64,000 nt of DNA. Origin: Gaeumannomyces sp. JS-464 (Eukaryota > Ascomycota > Sordariomycetes > Magnaporthales > Magnaporthaceae). Made by a program: the position numbers and the translations under genes. The DNA is taken from NCBI GenBank assembly GCA_002197995.1, contig NGZR01000005.1, positions 3,906,001 through 3,970,000 on the forward strand, written 5' to 3'. Positions 23,198-35,950 of the stretch are shown in pieces; the stretch's first letter is position 1; the number at the start of each line of letters is the position of its first letter. The notes below the pieces were generated by a model. That model saw only the letters and a list, made by a program, of their open reading frames with translations, searched no databases and was not told where the DNA came from.

Positions 23198-23951
23198 GCT
23201 GGCGCGGCACTGGCAGGTCGCGATGTGTGTGGAAAGAAGGGAGAGTGCTCTTAGGTGTGCTGGTAATGCTCGGCGTGATGCGCGAAAGGTCGGCGCGGCA
23301 AGTGAGGGTTGGGGCAATGCGGAAGTGGTAGAAAAGACGCGCGATAGGTGAGGTTCAGTAGCCCCGACGATATGCGTTGCGCGGATTGCGCCTTTGGACG
23401 GGCCTGGTGGCTGGGTGAAAGACCCGAAAGGAAAGAAAAAAATTGACATGGATGCGGTATTAGCATGGGAGTAGCTCGCCGTCAGCACGGACCAGCAGCG
23501 CGCTGCCTCGCTGGGCAAGGTGGGGCTGGCGACTGAATGCGGACGGCCGAGCGCAAGTCACCTCCGTTCGCTTGATGTGCTTGGCATGCGGCTTCGGCCC
23601 ACCTTAGCGTTGAGCTGGCAGAGCCGCTATCCCACATTCTCCAACCAAAAGCTCCAACCCAAAATGCTCTTCTGCTGCTGCTGAGACCTCTATGCCTCTG
23701 GCCAGGCCTGCAGCTGCATTTAGCACATTCGGCGCATGCGATACGATCAGGGACAGGGGTGATTGCGGGAGCGGATCCCAGACTGCACATGACGGCGGGT
23801 GTTCGGACGAGATAATGTCCCTTGTAAATCCCGGCCGCCACCAGTCACCGTCCAAGCCAGCTAGGGGGAGGTACCTGTAGCTGGGCCGGGTCTCTTGTTT
23901 TCGTCTTCTTTTTCTATTGCCTTGTTTTTGGCCTCGTCGCTCCGTGTGACG
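23198..23951. promoter_or_regulatory. Divergent promoter region between PRP40 and TRS65
   Basis: Only 754 bp separate the two outward-facing starts, so the promoters must share or abut here. An aggtacct palindrome occurs near 23870. The PRP40 frame is open upstream to 23518, but the Met before GSPPGGLPPP is the likely start. No gene is seen inside. Confidence 0.6.
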
Positions 23952-26309
23952 ATGGCCGCGCGCGCAGACGCGGACCTGTCGGCCGACGACGTCGACTTCC
24001 TGGAGCACTCGTACCTGTCCCACATCGTCCCCTTTTCTGACGAGCCAGCCTTCGAGGAGCTCGTCAAGCCCGGCCGCGGCGGTTCCAGAAGGTCGCCCTT
24101 CAAGGCCCTGGAGCAGCGGGACTGGCTCTTTTTCGGTACGCGCCGCGCCTCTCTCCTAACCCACTCCCTGCGACCTCTGGGTGCGCCTCCACTGGGCGCT
24201 GCTCCTCCAGCCTGCCTGTTCTGGTCTCACAGCCCCGCTCATCCATAGAAATGGCAAATCCCCAGATGAATCCGCCGCCGTCTTCCTGATCCTGCGCACG
24301 CCTTTCCGCGACGACAAGACGCTGCGCGCGCACCTCGCCCGTGTCACCCTCTCGCTCGAGGCGCACATCACCAACAGCCAGACCCCGGGCCGAGACCACA
24401 GCCCGCCCGCCACTGAACTCATCTTCAGCGACGACGCCGTCGAATCGCGTCAAGACGAAACCAAAGGACAAGGAGGACACGGAGGGGAGCGTGGACCTTC
24501 GGCTGGTGAGAAATCTGGGGCAGATCAGCCGCTCGTAATCATCGACGAGCGCGACTTCGCCGACGAGAATAACGACGACAAGGGAGACGATGTTGCGCCG
24601 CAGCGCTTCGCCTTTGCGATATGGAAGGTCCCCGTATTCATAGCACGCCCTCGTATTCGACTACAGTCGCCAACCGTCGTGTTCACAGCCGCGGCTCACC
24701 TCCGCGGCGCCAGCCCCGTGGATGACGAGACCGGGGCGGACGAAGGGAGAGTGGGCGGCGGCGTCGTGTCTACAGAGGACGACTACATGCAGAGCCGCGC
24801 CCCTGCGGGCCTGAACCTGCTCGAGCCCTTCGCCAACGACGCGGCACTTGGTGGCGTCCGGCCGCGACTGTCGGCCCAGCGTGTCTCGCGTGTGGCCCTC
24901 TGACGCGGCCCAAGGACCAGCTGCGGCCCATCAGGGGCCCCCAGAACGTAGCTCTCCGCGTAGTGGCCGCGCTGCACACCCGTGTCAAGTTTGCCCGCCC
25001 CAACGCCGTCCCGGCCTCGCCAGACGTTATCGCCATGCTCGAGATGGACTTCACTCCCTATTTCGACTGCGAGGTTGTCCTTACCAAGATTAGCCTTGGT
25101 CTGCAGTCGGGCGTCGTCACGGACCTCAACTCCGATGCCGGCTTGTCGTTGCCCCTGAGCTGTGTCGCCCATGACCACGTGACGTTCCTCTACGGCCTCG
25201 CGCCCCCAGAGCACGAGCAGCTTCTTGACGGGGTCGGCGGCGGCTGGTCCGGGAACTCCAGGAACGCCCCTGGTGCCCCCCCTGCCGCCCGTGATCTCGA
25301 CATATCCATCGAAGTCAAGGCCCTTGTGCGCCCGGGAGTGTGCACCCCGCGCATGACCATGGCCTGGACCACGCAGCTAGACTTTACCCCGCCTGTTAAC
25401 CCCGGGTTCGGGGCTTCGTCCCTCACGCCCCCGATGCAGCGCTCGCATCGCCCCTCACAGTTGTCCATCGACGGCATTGCGTCTATGGTGAGCCCGGCCG
25501 TGTCGCGTCCAGACTCGCTGCCCGCGCTCGAGGCCGCTGCGGCCCGTAACACGGAGACCATCATCCCAGACTTTGGAATCACTATGACCTTCTCAGGCCC
25601 TGACCGCCCCGTGCGCGTCGGCGAGGAGTTCTGCTGGTCCGTTTTTGTCGTCAACCGCTCCGGCACCGGCACCGCCCCCGTCGTATCGGGTCTGGCCCTC
25701 TCTGTAGGAGGCGTCCAGCACCATCATCCCTCGCCTTTGCCGACCGCGACACCCCCGGCGGCCGCGGCGGGCGGCTCGGCGCGCAAGCTCGCCCTCCGCG
25801 TGGTGCCCAAGCGCCGCCGAACCGACCTCCGCGTGACCCGCCCGCCGTCCTCGCACCGCGCCGACCACAGCCGCCACCAGAGCCTCCTGCACCAGCACCA
25901 GCAACAACACCAGGTCCGCGGCAACGGCGACAGCGACGAGGTCGCAGACGCAGTTCTAGACGAGAACGTGGTGCACGCCATGCAGCGCGGCTCGCTCGTC
26001 GACGGCGCCGACGTCGTCTGCCTAAGCGCCGACGCCCGCGTCGGGCCCCTCGCCCCGGGCGCCTGCCACGTCGTCGAGCTGCGCTTCCTCGCCCTGCGCG
26101 CCGGCCGCGGCCCTGGCGACCCCGTCGAGTCGGTCGAGGCCGTCCGTGTCGTCGACTTGGTCTCGCAGGAGCACGTCGACGTCAGAGAGCTGCCCGCCAT
26201 CTTTGTTGAGCCGAAGTGGACGAAACATGAACTCTTCCGGCGGGAGACGAGGCGCGCCCGTGAGTGGTTGATGTCGGGAATCTCAGTCGGAGCAGGGTGC
26301 GTGGGGTAG
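23952..26309 (+). CDS. TRS65: TRAPPII complex subunit Trs65-like
   Basis: Trs65 is a fungal subunit of TRAPPII, the GEF complex for Ypt31/Rab11-type GTPases at the late Golgi. Exons 23952-24135 and 24233-26309, intron 97 bp; the splice joins RDWLFF to a segment leading into DESAAVFLILRTPFRDD. The product is about 753 residues if one base is restored. N-terminal features are DVDFLEHSYLSHIVPF and the LRTPF region. The middle (RVKFARPNAVPASPD, DFTPYFDCEVVLTKISLGL, LPLSCVAHDHVTFLYGL) and the end (GDPVESVEAVRVVDLVSQEHVDV, then ELPAIFVE) resemble the Ig-like Trs65 C-terminal domain. The frame slips near 24898 at a GGCCC run. Long Pro/His/Arg-rich inserts occupy about 25690-25930. The family call is from memory of motifs and is less secure than for other genes here. 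Confidence 0.78.
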
Positions 26310-26886
26310 AGTTAGCCGCTGTTGGTGTTTACAACACCTTTTTTGTCCCAGCAGGTGTCTAGGTATCTATTTAGCTATATGTGTCTACCCCCACTGCCCG
26401 GTCCCCGTGGGTTCCAGTCGAACTGCATGCGGGATATACACAGATATTCTAGACTCTGGAAGACCAAGATGAAACGTCGTCCAGGTGTCAGAATGCGCCA
26501 TCTTATTCAGGCGTGGAGCAACTATAAGTTAATGGAACGGTATCGCGGAGTGTTGTCTAAGATACGCTGGATGATATTCGAATGCATATGCGAGCCTCTC
26601 CTGCCATGTCCAACGCCATGCCATCTCGTCGCCTGCCTCCCCCTGCGGAAACCCGACGAACGGAACATCATGCAAAACCAGAGTAATGAGGCGGGCCGGC
26701 AAAAGAAACGGTGTCCCACAAGAGCCAAACGCCATATTTTGTGCAAGTCCAACAGCCAACAATTTCCTGTCCATACTCCACACATCCATACCAGCTCCAA
26801 GCGCCGCAATGAGCAGTTACCCCCAACATCAGCACGTTTCGTGTGTTCGCTGTCCGTTAGAATCGTTAAAGTCGTCGTCGTCATCG
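26310..26886. other. Convergent intergenic region between TRS65 and SLD3
   Basis: 577 bp lie between two facing stops and should carry both terminators. A ctaggtatct motif occurs near 26360. No gene is seen. Confidence 0.55.
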
Positions 26887-29800
26887 TCATGAGAGCTCGT
26901 CGGGATAATCATCATCCCAGCCCAGCTGCTGGTAGATCGTCTTCGTCTTCACTACCTTTGGCGGGGACACAGCCACAGAGATTGATGGCAGCACCGCTGC
27001 CATGGGCTTTTTTGCCCGGGGCGTCTCCACGACGAGGCTGGACACGGAGACGGTGGGAGCAGCAATCGGTCGTGGACGCGGCTTCACTGGTGTCTCGGCC
27101 AGGGAATGCGCCCTCGACATCGCCTTCCCATTGCCCCTGACCTTAGCGGATAGAGGGTCCTCATCCTCGTCTAGAGGATGCTGCGGGGAAGAGGCCGGAA
27201 CCATGTCGACCTGCCTAGGCGGAAACAGCAAGCCCCGACTGGGCGTAGGCTGTGCCCATTGTGGTGGTTGCGGCCGAGCCGCTCGCTTCCTCGCTTGGAT
27301 TGGTGATGATGTGGGAACACAGTCGCCACCATGCCCGCGAGAATCCATGGTGTCACCCTCTTTAAGAACTGTGTCGGAGATCTGCCACGTCTTGCTCGCC
27401 AGCGGAGTGTTTGTGACGCATGGAGAACGTGTGAGGCCAGCCAAGTCTGCCTCAGTAGTGCGACTAGCCATGGGAGCTGGTTTTAGTGCCTGGTGCGCGC
27501 GGGACAGGTTGAATCCACGTCCATGGTGCGGGTCGTCTGCAAGCGCGTTCTTGAACCTGATGTTTGCCGGCGTTGCCTTGACTTGCACCTTGTTGCTGAC
27601 GGGGCTGGGCACTGGTTTCTTGGGTTCTATGGTGTCAACAAACACCTGGTCAGCACAGCACTTACACACGAGTTGATGAGAAGGGATTCACGCCAAGATA
27701 ACGCTGACTTGTAACATAGGTCGGCCCTGCAAAGAGGCGCCTTTCTGTCTCTTCAGCCAAGACCTTGCCGGCAAGCACTCGGTTTGGTTTCTTAAGTGCA
27801 GAGATAGCATCCTGAAGTTCGGCCTCAACCAGTGCCTTCTTCTTCGCCCTAGCATCTTCAACGGTAGTGAAGCTTGCGCTTCTGGAAAGCAGCGGATTGG
27901 ATGGGTGATCCTTCAGTGAGCTCGCCTCAGCTGAGGGGACGTCTTTCAAAATCCTCGTTTCGCTGGCTTCCCGCTTCAGCCCTGGGACATGGGAAACGGT
28001 TGCGTGTCTCAGATGAGCCAGAGCATCCGACGGGCCTCGTGAGACACTCCTCCTGAGCTTGTCATTAGAAAGCACACGCTCGAGACTTCTCGCCGATTTG
28101 CTCGACGAGATAGACTTGGCCCCGGGTCGCTTTGCGGGCGCACCAGGCTTGGCCCGTGGCTTGGAAGAGCTCTCTGCTCCCTTCTCTCGCCGCTGCTTGG
28201 GGGGTGACTTAAGCACAGGGCCGCCTAATTTCCGGTTCAGCAAACCACATGGTTCAGGAAGGCGAGACGAGAAGCTGGGGGTGGTATCGTTAGCAGGGTG
28301 GACCATAATGTTGAGGCTGGAAAGAAAGGTACGAGGCATGGTGGGTCGATCACTGACAATGGGAGGATTACGTCAACGCAAAAGTCGACGAGAGGTTTGT
28401 CCGACTTCGTCACTTCGCCCGTCCTTGACTGGGACTCAGCGAGCGCCTTGACATCGTCCAGCGTTGTCGATTCCCAGATGCAGAGCCTGTCAGCGTGTAC
28501 GTCCAGGAGAACTGGGAGATTGTGCTTGTTACGCTTCTTCTTCTTATTCTCATCGGTCGACTTGGCGGGGCCTTGGGATGATGTTGCCTCGAGGCCTGGC
28601 AGCTGGACGTCGATGGGGTCCTCAATCTGCTGAGATCCCTCAAGTGAGAGGATTTCGAGTATCAAGATGAGCTGGAGGAGCGTCTCTCTCCTCCGCAGGC
28701 ACGAAATGTGATATCGCACTTGCTGAGGGCTGACTGACGTCTCTTCGTCTCTCAACTCGGGCCTTGTCCTGGCCCACCATCTCCTCACGTCCTCCTCTTC
28801 GTTTGGATAGAGGCCGTCTTTTCCTATCCTGGTCTTCTTGGGGTGCCTCTTTTTGGGACGATTTGCCCTCCCCTCATCAGAGCTCTCTACAGAGAGCTTC
28901 ATCTGCTCAACCACACCAGGGACCGTGGTCAGATATTTCTTGTCAATAAGTATGGTCGTCAAAACTAGGCTCTTTAAAAACCCGACCAAGTCCGCCATGT
29001 CAAGGTTCCCGTCGCAGTTGAGGTTGAAGGCAGCGCGTGCGCGTGACAGAGGGCCTTTGGCAAAGTACGCCAAGGATCCCATGGAGTGATACAGAGTCTC
29101 CAAATACTGGGCTCGTATGTGATTGAAGATGTCTCCCGCGATCTGCTGGATATCCAAGATAGTATTGGATGTCTGCTGTACAGACGTCGGCAGCTGCGCC
29201 TCCCCCTGGAACGGGAAAGTCTGAGGCTGCTGTTCCGTTGCAGGGCCGGCCACCGGTTGGTCGCCCTGGGAAACGTCGTCGACCGGCGTGGGCAGGTGGA
29301 ATTGCGGAAGCTGCGGCTGATGCTGATGCTGTGGTTGCTGCTGTGGCGGGTGCTGTGTTGCTAAGCTAGTAACCGACTGCGACCTTTGTCGCTTCTTGCA
29401 GAGCGACTGGAGGTCCTCGATTGCCTGCCGTTTGCGCTTCGACTCGGTGTATATATGCGGAGTGACCAAAGGTGGTTCGAAGCAGCCAGAGGTAGCTGGC
29501 GGGTCCTTGGAGAGTTTTAGACGTTCGCTGCACGCAACCGTCGAATCCTCCACAAGCTCAGCCATGTCTACCCATGACCCCAGTTTGCAGAGAACATAGT
29601 AGCCATTGTCGTGGCGTTCGATGGCGTAGACGATGCGGCTAGACTCGGAGCGGGCAATGAGCGTGTTAGACCCAAGACGGCCCTCGAGTTCCATGATCCG
29701 GATGCGGGATTCGAAGAATCGGACGCGAGGGAGCTCGCCATGGGGGTCGGCTAGGTCGATATGCGCCAGTGGCAAGCATTCTCGGGGAGCAGCATGAGCG

Positions 29801-30146
29801 GCTGCAGGGTCACGGGCTTTGCGAGGACATTGGGCGGATGCGGCTGGATGAGACAAGAGTGTTAGACAGACCCGGTGCTGTCAGTGCCTAGAAGTCGGGA
29901 GGTAGATAGACAAGGCACCTTGACGACAACGGATGCTTTGAGCAGCTCCTCCATGGGCAATGCAGGGCGCGTCCGAGTCGGCCGCTTGGTTGGATCCGGA
30001 ATCACGGCGCTACTATCGGCCGAAACATTCCGTCGGGCCCCGAGTCCTCGGGGAGACAGCCGGTTGACGGAGCCGTCCGAGGCGGGCGTCAGAATGCCCG
30101 ACCTCGGCTGGGACAGCGGGCGTGACGCGTCGGAGGAGGGCGGCAT
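26887..30146 (-). CDS. SLD3: DNA replication initiation regulator Sld3 (treslin-like)
   Basis: Sld3 recruits Cdc45 to the MCM helicase and, once phosphorylated by CDK, binds Dpb11 to fire origins. Exons read leftwards: 29919-30146, 28358-29843, 27670-28274, 26887-27626; introns are 75, 83 and 43 bp. All phases agree after one base is added, giving about 1,019 residues. The family core is ETLYHSMGSLAYFAKGPLSR with ARAAFN, then VLTTILIDKKYLTTVPG. Upstream, RLGSNTLIARSES and YAIERHDNGYYVLCKLGSW match filamentous-fungal Sld3. The second intron (GTCAGT...CCCAG) restores ILPFFSSRLPEPCG. The C-terminal part is Ser/Arg/Lys-rich with many SP sites, and the end is IYQQLGWDDDYPDELS. The frame slips near 29790 at a CCCC run. 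Confidence 0.86.
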
Positions 30147-31714
30147 ATTATGGATGGACCACAGGATGGGCCCATGAGAAGGCGAGTCTGCAGTCGCCGG
30201 GCTTCAATGCATGGTTCAAAACAAACTGCCGGGGGCTCTATGTTTCCATCAACAGTTTGAGCGTGTGGATACGGGCGGGATGGGCAATGGCCGGGACAAA
30301 TTGGCGTCCGGTGCACGGTGGATGGATTCTAGAGTGGCGTCACGCGTCGAGATCCCCTCCGCGCGACTGTTCCACTTTCTAGCAGGCGTGGCGCCCCACG
30401 TTGACAGACAGCTCTGGTGCGCCAATCCGGGCCACGTAATTGCTTCCTCCTCTTGCCGTGTTGGGCAAGTCCTGGTGGAACGCGCTAGATGGCTCAGCTG
30501 CGGGCTCACAGGCTGTGTCAATTCTAGGGGCCGCCACCCCGTGCATGTTTGCTCTCCCAAGCGTGGCAAAGCCATGCGAGCGAGAGAATGGATGAGACGA
30601 CGTGGTAATGGAGGATGCTGGAGGGGAAGGAAGCGCGGCTAAAGAAGTGGTGCATGGGGCAGGTTTTAGACTGCGATGGACATGTCTGCTGCAACCCGCA
30701 CGCCGATGATTTTTCTCGATTGCCCATATCGGCCGCGATCCTCAGCCACAGCGAAACCCTCAGAAAGTGGGCTTGTTCCCCTCAAGCAGGGGATCGATCG
30801 ACGAAGAGAACACAACCCCTGCACAATATGCAAGAGCAAGAAAATATCCCTCTTGCTTCTGTTGTTTGGGAAGACAAGGAAAGAAGGGAAAGGATTGGTG
30901 CCATAAAATGACGGACGAGGGAAAGCGAGAGCGAGGGAGTTTCTATCTCATCAAGCGCAGTCTCCCTCAAGATGGATAGGTAGGTACCTACCTACCGTGT
31001 ATGGTAGGTAGGAAGGTATCATGAACGTAAATGTTGATGCTGAGAGTGCTAGAGGTAGAGACATGGGTGTGTGCGTGCGTGCGGTGGGCCCAATCGCACG
31101 CAGACATGTTCTGCATCTAGGCCTTTCATTGGACTGGTGCATGCTGTTCGCCGCCCTCGATGGCTTTCCGCCCTGCCCCTGCTACATTCGAAATTGTGGC
31201 ATTAGTGAGGATTCGATGGTGCCGGAAGGAAGGACCCGCTGGAACAACGCTCAGTGGCTGGGCCACCCCAGCTCGAACGACGAAAGGATCGACAGTTGGA
31301 GCCCGCCACCAGCCGATTTGCGTGCGGTTGCTGTCACTGAGTGGAGGCTCCATCCCGTGTCGTCCGAGCTCCATCCTTCACCCTTGACTATCTCTCTAGA
31401 CGTCCTGCCTCCCGGTGCCTTTTTTCTTTTCACCCATTCTTGTCTATTCTTGTCTAGAGATCTTCATTCTGGCGTTTTTTTGTAGCCGACAGACCGCCGA
31501 CGACGCCGCCCGATAAGCACCCAGATTGACATCTCCCTCGAAGCTCTGGGGAGACCACGCTTGCCCTCGATGTTCCGGCGCGCAGCTGTTTGCCGCATCT
31601 GATAAGCCGCGGGGGTCATTGACGACCGTCTCCCTGCGTACCCACCTCACCGCGGTCGCCCACCCGGTGCCTTTGACCGCCCCTCCTCCCGCCCGCCGAG
31701 TCGCCAGCCGCCCC
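30147..31714. promoter_or_regulatory. Divergent intergenic region between SLD3 and SSK2
   Basis: About 1.57 kb lies between outward-facing starts. It contains an 18-bp perfect palindrome at 30977-30994. The frame before SSK2 stays open in register back to 31526. Other open frames (for example 31021-31485) show no family motif. Confidence 0.55.
30977..30994. repeat. Perfect 18-bp palindrome TAGGTAGGTACCTACCTA
   Basis: The two halves are exact reverse complements around GGTACC. A further GGTAGGTAGG copy follows at about 31003. Related GGTACC/CCTAGG palindromes recur in other intergenic regions of this window. Confidence 0.85.
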
Positions 31715-34700
31715 ATGCCCAACACCATGTCGGCCGAAACATCCCCCCGCGCCGTGCGCTTCTCCCAGGGCGAGGACGAGCGGCCCATCAGGCCAGTGCC
31801 CATCCCGAGCGACTCGGACAACTCGAATTCCTCGAATGAACTAGCCATCGAGCCGCATCATGTAGCCGAAACCCCAGACGAGCTGGGTTCGCTAGGCAGA
31901 TATGCCGAGGCCGCCAGCCACTCGGGCTCCATGGCCTCTCTGGGCACCAACGGCTCCGGCGGCAGTCGACACCGCGGCTCTAATGGAGACGCCGCCGTCG
32001 CCGCCGCTGCTGCAGGAGCGGCAACATCGACAACAGCCACAACAGCCGCAACCTACCCCAATGGCTCAGCCACCCCGAGGCCACCTCAAAGGCCGACCGG
32101 ACCGGCCAGGACACCTTCAAACACATACCAGCCCGCGCGGAAACCAACGCAGCAGGCCCCGTCCTACATACATACCTCAACCTCCGACCTCCGGTCCGCC
32201 TCCAAGCAGCGCGGCGCGTACGGCCAGCAGGAGAAGGAGTATGTGCGGCGGCTGCGAGCGCAGGACTACAGTGGAGGCAATGCCGACTACTTCGTCCCAT
32301 ACTCGGGCTTTCCCGTCGGTGGCGCTGATGGGTACCCAGACTCGGACTCGGAGGGCGAGACACCGTCGTCTGAGGCGCCTTTTGACGATACGTACGATCA
32401 GAACGTCATCATAATAGACGGAAATGACGATACGCAACCGACCGAGGAGGAACTGCGCAACCCGACAAACCGCGAGCGGCTCGAGTGGCACGGCATGCTC
32501 GAGGCGGTCCTGACAGGCGATGTGGTGCGCCAGGAGAAGAAGAGGCTGATTGGGGCTACAGGCCAGGAACTCGGCAAGTCGGCACGTGGCGCGGAGCTTT
32601 GGATGGGCATACGCGCGCGTGTGTGCGGGCGCCACCTGACGGTGCAGCGGCGCATGGTGGAAGATGCGCGCGGCACGCTAGACCGGCTGATCGACGAGGT
32701 CATCGACTTTCAGGTCGCGGGCGAGAGCGAGGCCGGCAAGTCGACGGTGCAGCAGGTGCGCGACGTGATCCGCAAGATCGAGCGCATCGAGAGCCACTAC
32801 CCCTCGCGCTCGGCGCTGCTGGCCGCTCACAAGTCGGCCAACACGGTTCTCTTCCAGGAGGCGTGCGACGCGGTCGTGTCGTGGCACAATGTCAGCCAGC
32901 TCATCCAGACGGAGCTGACGGTGCTCAAGCAGTGGGTGGGCAACGACGAGCTCGACTTCTCGCGCGCTAGGGATAAGTCACCCAGCACCTTGCATGGCGG
33001 CCTCGCCGACGACTCGTCCTTCATGGACCGGCTGATGAAAGAGGAGGGTCTCCGGTCGCTGCACGACCATGTCGAGGAGGACGGCAAGAGCAAGCGGCGC
33101 GGCATGCTCCGGGGCATCATGACGACCATCGAGAAGGCGCGCGAGACGCTGCTGTTCAACCATGAGGTGTTTAAGAAACGGCACCTGCCGCTCGACCTGG
33201 ACGAGCTGCTCACGCTCATCAGCTTCCCATCACGCCTGATCGAGGAGATCATCAAGGTGCGGCTAGCCTACACGAAACGCATGAAGGAGTCGGCGCAGCA
33301 GAACCCCATGATGCAAGACCAGATGATCTCGCAGTTTCGCATCCTGCTCAAGCTGGCGATCCGCACCAAGCTCGACTCGGCCGCTGTGTCGCAGCCGCAG
33401 CCCGGCTGGGAGCTGCCGCCGTGCATCGACGAGTCGTTCGACCAGGTCGTGCTCGACGCGCTCAGGTACTACTTCAAAATGCTCAACTGGAAGTTGGGCG
33501 GCAACAAGAACACGTTCAAGGAGGCCGAGTTGTTGTTCCAGGAGTGGGACTTTGCCAACGAGATCGCCAGCCACCTGTACCGCGGCGACATCGAGGTGGC
33601 CGAGCAGTTCAGCTCCCTGACCTTCAAGACGCTTAATAGGCTGAGCATCACGTTCGAGAAGGAGCTGCAACGCAAGCCCAAGGAATCCGTCTCCGACATG
33701 AGCAAGCGCTACAAGCAGGTGCTCGAGTCGGTGCGCGTACGTCAGCGCATGTTGCAACGCTTCTCGCGAATGCTCAACGACAACTATGAGAACGCCTCCG
33801 ACTTCAGCATCTCGTTCCGGCCCGACAAGATGCAGGAGTTCTTTGCGCGCCTGCAGGAGACGGGCCACTTTCAGGTCTACACGGGCAGCCTTGAGCACGA
33901 GGGCCTGCTTGTCATCGCGTCGCCCACCCTGGCGGACCGCGAGCAAGAGATACAGTCGCTGATCGGCACCACGGCCTATGAGCAATTGGTCGAGGATCCG
34001 ACCAACCCCTATATTCTCGTCATGCGACCCGAGGGCGACCCGGCCTGGTGGGGTCCAAAGATCCAGCTGTCCGTGCGTGAGGAGCCCGTCGAGCTTAAGA
34101 CCGGCCACTTGCGCCTCATCGCCGGCGGCTCGCAGATGCGCCTGGCCAACGCCAAGCGGGCTTTCCTCGACATCGTTGACATGCACCTAGATCTGCTTAT
34201 TGAGCAGCGGTCCAACCTCCCGAAGGTTAACGCCCGGTTGATGGAGATCCGCAAGGTGCAGTACAAACTGAGCAACACGTGAGAACCCCTCTGCTTCCAT
34301 GGTGATCGCATATTTTTTTCTTCTTCCTCTATATGTTGTTAACATGACCTATTTTCTTCCCTACAGATTCATGGACAGCGTGGAGATCATCCGCAAAAAC
34401 ACAAAAGGGCTCGACTATCAGGAGCTGATCCAGACGTGTTTTGTCTTCGCCACCGAGTTCGGCCAGCGCTCGCTCTTATATCTCGACAGCAACCGCCGTC
34501 AGATGAATAATCTCAAGCTCGCCAAACTGGCACTGGACTGGGTCGGCTTCATTTGTGAAGACTGCCAGTCGTCGGACCGCAAAGCGTTTCGCTGGGCTGT
34601 GCTGGCCCTTGAGTTTGCCATGGTTATGACACGCGCAGCCACATCCTGGCGCTGGGCGAGGCCGAGTACGACAGGCTGCGGTGCAACGTGGGCGGTTGCA

Positions 34701-35950
34701 TGCGGTTGTTAATCTCCCACTTCGACATCATGGGCGCCCGGTCCACAGTGGCGGCACAGGCAGAGAAGCTGCGGCTCGAGGCCATGGTCGGGCAGATGCG
34801 GCGGCTCGACCACAACACGCTCGACGACGATGAGGCGTCACGCTTCGTGACGAGTCACCGACTGCGCGCGCTTGACGCTATCGATGAGGGCCGGAAGGAG
34901 ATCGCCCTCGAACGATCGGCGCTGGGCCGTGTACTCGAGGCGTCCAACGAGGTAGACCGGTCGCTGGCCCTGCTATCGTCGACGGCGACCAACTTCACGA
35001 TGCGCTGGCAGCAGGGTCACTTTGTTGGCGGCGGCACCTTTGGCAACGTCTATGCTGCCATGAACCTGGATACTGGACACCTCATGGCAGTCAAGGAGAT
35101 CAGGTTGCAGGACCCCAAGCTGATCCCGACCATCGCGACGCAGATCAAGGACGAGATGCGGGTGCTCGAGTCGGTCGACCACCCCAACGTAGTGTCATAC
35201 TACGGCATCGAGGTGCACCGCGACCGCGTCTACATCTTCATGGAGTTCTGCTCGGGCGGCTCGCTGGCCAACCTGCTGGAGCACGGACGCATCGAAGACG
35301 AGCAGGTCATCATGGTGTACGCGCTGCAGCTGCTCGAGGGCTTGGCCTACCTGCACGAGATTAAGATCGCTCACCGCGACATCAAGCCCGAAAACATCCT
35401 GCTGGACCATAACGGCATCATAAAGTATGTTGACTTTGGCGCCGCCAAGGTGATAGCGCGTCAGGGCCGCACCCTGGCCGCCCAGGACCTGGCCGCCACC
35501 AAGCCCAACAAGTCCATGACGGGCACGCCCATGTACATGTCGCCCGAGGTGATCAAAGGCGAGAACCCGGGCCACTTTGGCGCCATCGACGTGTGGTCGC
35601 TCGGCTGCGTCATCCTCGAGATGGCCACGGGTCGCCGCCCCTGGGCCAACCTGGACAACGAGTGGGCCATCATGTACAACATCGCCCAGGGCAACCCTCC
35701 CCAGCTGCCCACCCCGGACCAGCTCAGCCCCCAGGGCATCGACTTCCTCAAGCGCTGCTTCGTCCGCGACTCTAAGAAACGCGCCACCGCGCTAGACCTG
35801 CTGCACCACGACTGGATCATGACCATCCGCAACCGCGTCGTCGAGCCGCCCACCCCGAGCGACGGGAGCTCGGCCTCGGCCCAGAACACGCCGAACCCGG
35901 CCTCGGCCTCGAGTCGTGGCAGCATGCCGGGCGACGGCGGCTTCTACTGA
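31715..35950 (+). CDS. SSK2: MAPKK kinase of the HOG osmotic-stress pathway, Ssk2/OS-4 type
   Basis: Receives the two-component signal from Ssk1 and phosphorylates Pbs2, leading to Hog1 activation. Exons 31715-34278 and 34367-35950, intron 88 bp; about 1,382 residues after one base is restored, close to the known OS-4 length. The first ~250 residues are disordered. The long helical middle (GMLEAVLTGDVVRQEKKRLI, QYKLSNTFMDSVEIIRKN) is typical of Ssk2/22 and MEKK4 relatives. The kinase domain begins near 35005: glycine loop GGGTFGNV, Lys codon at 35093 (MAVKEI), HRDIKPEN at 35372, DFG at 35432 and GTPMYMSPE near 35522. The frame slips near 34630 (MTR to SHILALGEAEYDRL). Start is the Met of MPNTMSAETSPRAVRF; an upstream in-frame ATG at 31526 is less likely. 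Confidence 0.93.

Noticed and set aside
24136..24210. TRS65 intron ending at AG 24210
   Set aside because: It runs into a stop; the AG at 24232 keeps the LRTPFRDD frame.
33263..34186. 307-codon frame antisense to SSK2
   Set aside because: Created by strong codon bias of the SSK2 helical region; no motif of its own.
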